A stretch of 64,000 bases of DNA, taken from assembly GCA_964509125.1 (NCBI GenBank), contig CAZDVZ010000003.1, positions 1 through 64,000 on the forward strand, written 5' to 3'. Made by a program: the position numbers and the translations under genes. Positions 60,051 through 64,000 of this stretch are shown one piece after another. Below the pieces are notes generated by a model. The model searched no databases, had not been told where the DNA came from, and saw nothing but the letters and a program-made list of their open reading frames with translations. The stretch is from SIG653 sp964509125 (GTDB lineage Bacteria > Bacillota > Clostridia > Oscillospirales > CAG-382). The stretch's first letter is position 1. Every line of letters begins with the position of its first letter.

Positions 60051-61232
60051 ATGAAATATGATTTTATAAACTCGCCGTTCAGATTTAAAACAGGATCTGA
60101 AAAATGGCGTGATATGGAAAATGACTTGGAAAAAAGAGGAGAAAAGCTGTCTCCCGACGTAATACCTTTTTCTGTTGCGGACATGGAATTTCTCACTCCG
60201 CCGGAGATAAGAAAAGGGTTGAAACACTTTTTGGACGGTAGCATTTTAGGGTATACCTGCGCAACACCCGAATATAAAAAAATTGTTTGTAATTATATGG
60301 AAAGAAAGCACGGTTATCTCGCATCAGAAGATGAAATTGTAGAAACCCGAGGTGTAGTTGAAGGCGTTTTTTCTGCCGTTAGAGCATTCTCCAAAGAAGG
60401 CGACGGCATTATAATGCTTACTCCCGTATATTATCCTCTTTACAGAGCAATAGAATTTAACAACAGGAGGCTGTTGGATTGCCCCCTCATACCCACAAAA
60501 GATGGTTACAGAATTAATTTTGATCTTTTTGAAGAGTTGGCGAAAGATGCGACATTATTTATACTTTGCAGTCCGCACAATCCAACGGGGCGGGTATGGA
60601 AAAAAGATGAACTTATACGGCTTGGCGAAATTTGTCTTGAAAACAATGTTTTTGTTCTTTCCGACGAGATACATATGGATATAACCATGCGCGGGAACAA
60701 ACACAATATGTTTTGTTCTTTGGGAACAGATTTTGCCAAAAATTCTATCGTTTTTACGTCTCCCAGCAAAAGCTTTAATCTTGCAGGACTTCAAACCTCA
60801 AACGCTTTTGTAAAAAATGTGGAAAAACGGAACGATTTTCTCAAAGCGCTTCAAAATTCATTTGCATTTAACGAATGTGGAATTTTAGGTTATAAAGCTT
60901 GTGAAATTGCATACAAACAATGTGATGGATGGCTAAAAGAAGCTTTAAAGGTAATTGAAACTAACAAAAAAATTATCGAAAGTTACATCAAAGAAGAACT
61001 TCCCCAAGTTTCGGTCATGCCATTGGAAGGAACTTATTTAATGTGGCTGGATCTGAGAAAAACCGGTTTTTCTCATGACGAGCTTGAAAAACGGATGAAG
61101 CGCAACTATCTATATTTTGACGAAGGATACATATTCGGTGACGAAGGGAAAGGCTTTGAAAGATGGAACATTGCCTGTCCTACAAAATACATCGAAGCCG
61201 CCCTTCCGCGTTTTAAAAACGCACTTAAATAA
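60051..61232 (+). CDS. MalY/PatB-type PLP-dependent aminotransferase / C-S lyase
   Basis: A 393-residue cytosolic class I/II PLP enzyme of the MalY/PatB group, typically a cystathionine beta-lyase. Motifs: VIPFSVADMEFLTPPEI near the start, ILGYTCATPEYKKIVCNYMERKHG, GVVEGVFSAVRAFSKEGDGIIMLTPVYYPLY, LCSPHNPTGRVWKKDEL (PLP-binding Asn), LSDEIHMDITM (Asp), the Schiff-base Lys in TSPSKSFNLAGLQTSNAF, and the C-terminal GNE/RWNIACP region (FERWNIACPTKYIEAAL). ATG 60051 follows AAAAGGGGGAC; seven upstream codons are dropped. It stands alone, so sulfur-amino-acid metabolism is inferred from the family. Confidence 0.9.
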   Translation: MKYDFINSPFRFKTGSEKWRDMENDLEKRGEKLSPDVIPFSVADMEFLTPPEIRKGLKHFLDGSILGYTCATPEYKKIVCNYMERKHGYLASEDEIVETRGVVEGVFSAVRAFSKEGDGIIMLTPVYYPLYRAIEFNNRRLLDCPLIPTKDGYRINFDLFEELAKDATLFILCSPHNPTGRVWKKDELIRLGEICLENNVFVLSDEIHMDITMRGNKHNMFCSLGTDFAKNSIVFTSPSKSFNLAGLQTSNAFVKNVEKRNDFLKALQNSFAFNECGILGYKACEIAYKQCDGWLKEALKVIETNKKIIESYIKEELPQVSVMPLEGTYLMWLDLRKTGFSHDELEKRMKRNYLYFDEGYIFGDEGKGFERWNIACPTKYIEAALPRFKNALK

Positions 61233-61281
61233 TTTGTTTTTGGGATTGATATGGTAAAATATCACTTTTTTTAAAAAGCTA

Positions 61282-61310
61282 TTGACAAAAATGGACAAAT
61301 AGTTTAAAAT
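61282..61310 (+). promoter_or_regulatory. Promoter of the cohesin-protein operon
   Basis: TTGACA (61282-61287), 17-bp spacer, TAAAAT (61305-61310), 57 bp before the ATG. Confidence 0.75.
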
Positions 61311-61366
61311 GTAATTGTAGAACCATGTGTAACTGTATATTTATAAAATAAACGAGGTGTCAATAC

Positions 61367-62827
61367 ATGAAAAAGATCATCGTCTTTCTTTTGACTTTGT
61401 CTTTGCTTTTGGCAACATCGGTGTCCATTTCGGCTGAAACCGCAGCTTCGGATGTTACCATAAGCTATAATTCAAACGACGCAAAGCTGTCAAGTGATTT
61501 TGTTGTTACCGTTTCGGTTGCAAACAACCAAACCGAAAATTTTTACGGCGGCGAGTTTGTATTGTCGTACGATAATACAAAGTTGGAACTTTCTTCCGTA
61601 GTTACGGACTTTTCCGATGTTTGTCCGTGGGAGATAGAGGTTCTTTATTCAACGGAAAACAGTAAATATATCACTGCGTTTGCCGATCTTTCGTCTGTGA
61701 GCAGTTCCAACGTGGCTGACTGTGGTGTTAAACCCGGAGACACAATTGATTTTCAAATCACTTTTAAGGCTATTGATGGCGGTGATGCGGCAGTTTCAGT
61801 TTCCGATGTTATATTTTTAAAGGGCGAATTTTTGTCCGATATTGATCTTGAAGGCGTCGAAACCACAATAAGCGTTGCTTATCCCGCGAAAATAAGCACA
61901 GTATCACTTGTTGTTGGGTCGGGCATAAAGCTTTCTTTCTCCGCACTTATCCCCGATGAGTACAAGGGCGCTCAGATCTGCTTTACGCAGCCTTACACAA
62001 ACGGTTCTGCCGAAATTGCTCCAATCACATATGCAGAAGGCACTTTAACCGGCTCCACGGGAAATCTTAACGGCGAGGTCGTTCCCAAATACGATTTTAT
62101 TGCCGAAGTTAACCCCGACAGACTTAACGATGCAGTTTTTGCATACCTCATATATGACGGAGTTGTTATTTCCAAAACGATAAACTACAGCGTTATCAAC
62201 TATTGTAACTATATGTACCAATACGCCGGTTTGATTTTCTCCGGTGAACAGTACACATCTCTCATGACGCTTCTTGACGACTTACTCGTTTACGGTGCAG
62301 CGGCACAAGCGTACACAGGCTACAACGCCGATGCTCCCGTAACAGATTTTGTTTTATCCACACACACACTTGCACCTTCGGAATTTGTTCCCGTTACCGA
62401 GTCCGACTTAAAATCGATTAAAACCGACGTTACAAACCTTAGGTTTTCAACCATCGGACTTTCTCTTGGAAGCAACTTCTGGCTTGCATATAAGGTGAAA
62501 GCCACATCTATAGAAAACGCAAAAATTAAAGTCAGCGTTAACACAGGCGACAGCAAGTATTATTATTACTTAGAGCCCGATTTCCTCGTTCCGACCGAGA
62601 ACGAAGGCGAGTATTATCTCAATTTAAAACCCGTTGCAAAAGGAGTTGACTATGTTTATACCGCAACTCTCTACGATGAAAACGGAAACGAATGTCACGC
62701 AGTTTCATACAGTGTAAAATCTTATGTGTATGAAAAGCAAAACGATACTACAGAATTGGGAACTCTTGTAAGATCACTTTATAATTATGGAAAATCTATG
62801 GCGGATTATGCCGCTTTTACAGAATAG
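61367..62827 (+). CDS. Secreted cohesin-domain protein
   Basis: A 486-residue exported protein: signal peptide KKIIVFLLTLSLLLATSVSISA, cleavage near residues 22-24. Residues 28-175 match a cohesin-like beta-sandwich (LSSDFVVTVSVANNQTENFYGGEFVLSYDNTKLEL to GDTIDFQITFKAIDGGDAAVSVSDVIFL). Cohesins bind dockerins in cellulosome-type assemblies, though stand-alone cohesins also serve other adhesion roles. The C-terminal 300 residues (ending LVRSLYNYGKSMADYAAF) form a domain I know only from clostridial secreted proteins. No wall anchor or dockerin is visible here. It is followed 10 bp later by a short peptide gene. Confidence 0.83.
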   Translation: MKKIIVFLLTLSLLLATSVSISAETAASDVTISYNSNDAKLSSDFVVTVSVANNQTENFYGGEFVLSYDNTKLELSSVVTDFSDVCPWEIEVLYSTENSKYITAFADLSSVSSSNVADCGVKPGDTIDFQITFKAIDGGDAAVSVSDVIFLKGEFLSDIDLEGVETTISVAYPAKISTVSLVVGSGIKLSFSALIPDEYKGAQICFTQPYTNGSAEIAPITYAEGTLTGSTGNLNGEVVPKYDFIAEVNPDRLNDAVFAYLIYDGVVISKTINYSVINYCNYMYQYAGLIFSGEQYTSLMTLLDDLLVYGAAAQAYTGYNADAPVTDFVLSTHTLAPSEFVPVTESDLKSIKTDVTNLRFSTIGLSLGSNFWLAYKVKATSIENAKIKVSVNTGDSKYYYYLEPDFLVPTENEGEYYLNLKPVAKGVDYVYTATLYDENGNECHAVSYSVKSYVYEKQNDTTELGTLVRSLYNYGKSMADYAAFTE

Positions 62828-62837
62828 GAGAAAAACC

Positions 62838-63005
62838 ATGGATAAAAAGAAACTTTACGAAGAAGCAAAAATTGAAGTAATCAAATTTGAATGCAAAGAC
62901 ATTCTTACAACAAGCGACGTTATTGATCCGGACGGCGAATTGGTTTCCTCCGATCAAGGCGGAAATGGCGGAGGAGATATAGTGCTTCCTCCCATTGAAC
63001 TCTAA
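62838..63005 (+). CDS. Short peptide of a clostridial small-ORF type, function unknown
   Basis: A 55-residue product: KKLYEEAKIEVIKFECKDILTTSD, then an acidic and Gly-rich part with GGNGGGDIVLPPIEL. AGGAGAAAAACC precedes the ATG, and it lies 10 bp after the cohesin gene, so it is translated from the same message. The N-terminal pattern (Tyr-Glu-x-x-x-Ile-Glu-Val-Ile-x-Phe, then Asp-Ile-x-Thr-Thr-Ser) is one I associate with numerous short genes in gut Clostridia. It could be a precursor peptide or an accessory tag, but no maturation enzyme is nearby. Confidence 0.65.
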   Translation: MDKKKLYEEAKIEVIKFECKDILTTSDVIDPDGELVSSDQGGNGGGDIVLPPIEL

Positions 63006-63011
63006 AAAAAG

Positions 63012-63700
63012 TGATGTAAAAAAAGCCGTGACCGCAAAAAGAGAAAATTTTCCTTCGACGCAATAATATAAAATTTTCACTCTTTAATTAATCGTCACCA
63101 TACACAAGTTCGCTTTTTAAGGTAATCGGATGTGTTTTTCACATCCGATACTTTTTTTTATTCTCTTTTTGCTATGAACAAATTTCCCCTCTCGACGTAC
63201 TAAGGTACGCCTTCGGGGGCCATTTGTCCATTCACAACATTTTTTCCTATCACTTTTCCGGCGGTACTTATGTGATGTAAAAAAAGCCGTGACCGCAAAA
63301 AGAGAAAATTTTATTTTGACGCAATAATATAAAATTTTCTTCTTTAATTAATCGTCACCATACACAAGTTTGCTTTTTAAGGTAATCGGATGTGTTTTTC
63401 ACATCCGATACTTTTTTTATTCTCTTTTTGCTATGAACAAATTTCCCCTCTCGACGTACTAAGGTANNNNNNNNNNNNNNNNNNNNNNNNNNNNNNNNNN
63501 NNNNNNNNNNNNNNNNNNNNNNNNNNNNNNNNNNNNNNNNNNNNNNNNNNNNNNNNNNNNNNNNNNATTCACAACATTTTTTCCTATCACTTTTCCGGCG
63601 GTACTTATGTGATGTAAAAAATCCGTGACCGCAAAAAGAGAAAATTTTCCTCTTTAATTAATCGTCACCATACACAAGTTCGCTTTTTACCGCAAAAAGA
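63012..63700. repeat. Intergenic structured repeat family B, tandem copies with assembly gap
   Basis: Units starting GATGTAAAAAAAGCCGTGACCGC begin near 63014 and 63275 (period 261 bp) and again after a 100-N gap (63467-63566) near 63611. Ends are shared with family A (GTGACCGCAAAAAGAGAAA on the left; TTCTCTTTTTGC, CCCCTCTCGACGTAC-N4-GTACGCCTTCGGGG and TCACAACATTTTTTCCTA on the right). The interior differs and carries another hairpin, ATCGGATGTG/CACATCCGAT followed by T8 (63125-63157). The first copy can terminate the cohesin operon. Confidence 0.9.
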
Positions 63701-63740
63701 GTCAGCTAAAAGCATTAATTGCCTTTAGTTGACTCTTTTC
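63686..63740. terminator. Terminator-like hairpin closing repeat family B
   Basis: AAAAGAGTCAGCTAAAAG and CTTTAGTTGACTCTTTT pair imperfectly (about 14 bp) around a 10-nt loop, directly after a final ACCGCAAAAAGAG motif. Confidence 0.6.
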
Positions 63741-63925
63741 TTTAACAAAATTCTTATGACACAAGCTATTTGTTGCGCAAAAATTATTTTCCTATGCTGA
63801 GTAATACACATCGCGCAGAACAAAAAGCTCATATTCGGTAGGTAACACAAAATCATATCACCGCAAGGCGATACATCGTTCATCATCGTGCCAAGCCGGA
63901 ATCATAATGAAAATTCGGCGGCTTT

Positions 63926-64000
63926 TCAATAATACTCTATCATTTCTTTTAAAAATTCCTGTTCGACTTTAATGATCTCTTTTGCAAGTTCTACGCTCTC
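63926..64000 (-). CDS. Possible 3' end of a gene entering from the right edge
   Basis: The last 75 bp read on the minus strand as an open frame ending KVEQEFLKEMIEYY and TGA (63926-63928). Charged, helical composition and a frame open to the window edge fit the C-terminus of a real protein, but 24 codons are too few to identify it. Upstream plus-strand sequence from 63741 to 63925 holds no gene I can support. Confidence 0.4.
   Translation of the reverse strand, partial: ESVELAKEIIKVEQEFLKEMIEYY

Noticed and set aside
1..64000. A second DGR variable repeat elsewhere in the window
   Set aside because: I looked for the shared core (GGCCGCACGGCG next to CCAGGGGAACGAAGCC) in other genes and found only the TR and the kinase VR. 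Other copies may lie outside the window.

Overview
The window comes from a low-GC, spore-forming member of the Clostridia (Bacillota), most likely an uncultured gut species known from a draft or metagenome assembly. Four runs of exactly 100 N mark scaffold joins. The lineage is suggested by the synteny tRNA-Ser / long SRP RNA with an Alu domain / dnaX / ybaB / recR, by dnaG-rpoD, a full-length SpoIIE, IreB, many lipobox lipoproteins, Cna-B surface repeats with a C-terminal wall-anchor-like tail, and a secreted cohesin-domain protein. I see no outer-membrane genes.

Layout. 1-3.8 kb: tRNA-Ser end, PP2C phosphatase, SRP RNA, dnaX-ybaB-recR. 3.8-8.6 kb: response regulator, histidine kinase and HtrA in one operon, divergent from a VTC-domain/DUF4956 pair. 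8.9-13.7 kb: two sugar-phosphate isomerase/epimerase-like TIM barrels, birA, aspartokinase, YigZ. 13.8-19.1 kb: two zinc-ribbon ABC half-exporters flanking a DUF1854 protein, then an 87-bp tandem repeat. 19.7-31.3 kb: glyS, four lipoproteins and a 2181-residue surface protein. 31.7-44.5 kb: Hsp20, MFS transporter, leucine-rich-repeat protein, a large secreted protein, SpoIIE, a membrane pseudokinase, DUF805 and a GH28-like protein. 44.6-51.9 kb: dnaG-rpoD-pheS-pheT-ireB and two small proteins. 51.9-54.3 kb: structured intergenic repeats around a DUF4143 ATPase. 54.3-58.9 kb: a diversity-generating retroelement (DGR). 59-64 kb: RluA-type pseudouridine synthase, MalY/PatB-type enzyme, cohesin protein, short peptide gene, more repeats.

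The outstanding system is the DGR at 54305-58864 on the minus strand. Its order is target gene with variable repeat (VR), avd, template repeat (TR), reverse transcriptase. TR (55604-55725) and VR (56310-56431) align without gaps over 122 bp. They differ at 20 positions, and all 20 are adenines in the coding strand of TR; none of the other 82 positions differs. The VR is the C-terminus of a transmembrane Ser/Thr protein kinase, so the retroelement appears to rewrite the ligand-facing tip of a receptor kinase: a catalytic kinase inside the cell, one membrane segment, two Ig-like domains, and a hypervariable DUF6273/C-type-lectin-like domain outside.

The same window encodes other parts of a Ser/Thr phosphorylation network: a PP2C phosphatase, IreB, and a second membrane kinase-like protein whose DFG motif is lost. 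A second recurrent theme is repeats. All four assembly gaps fall in repeats, two genes end inside repeat units, and one intergenic repeat family keeps a hairpin with compensatory base changes.
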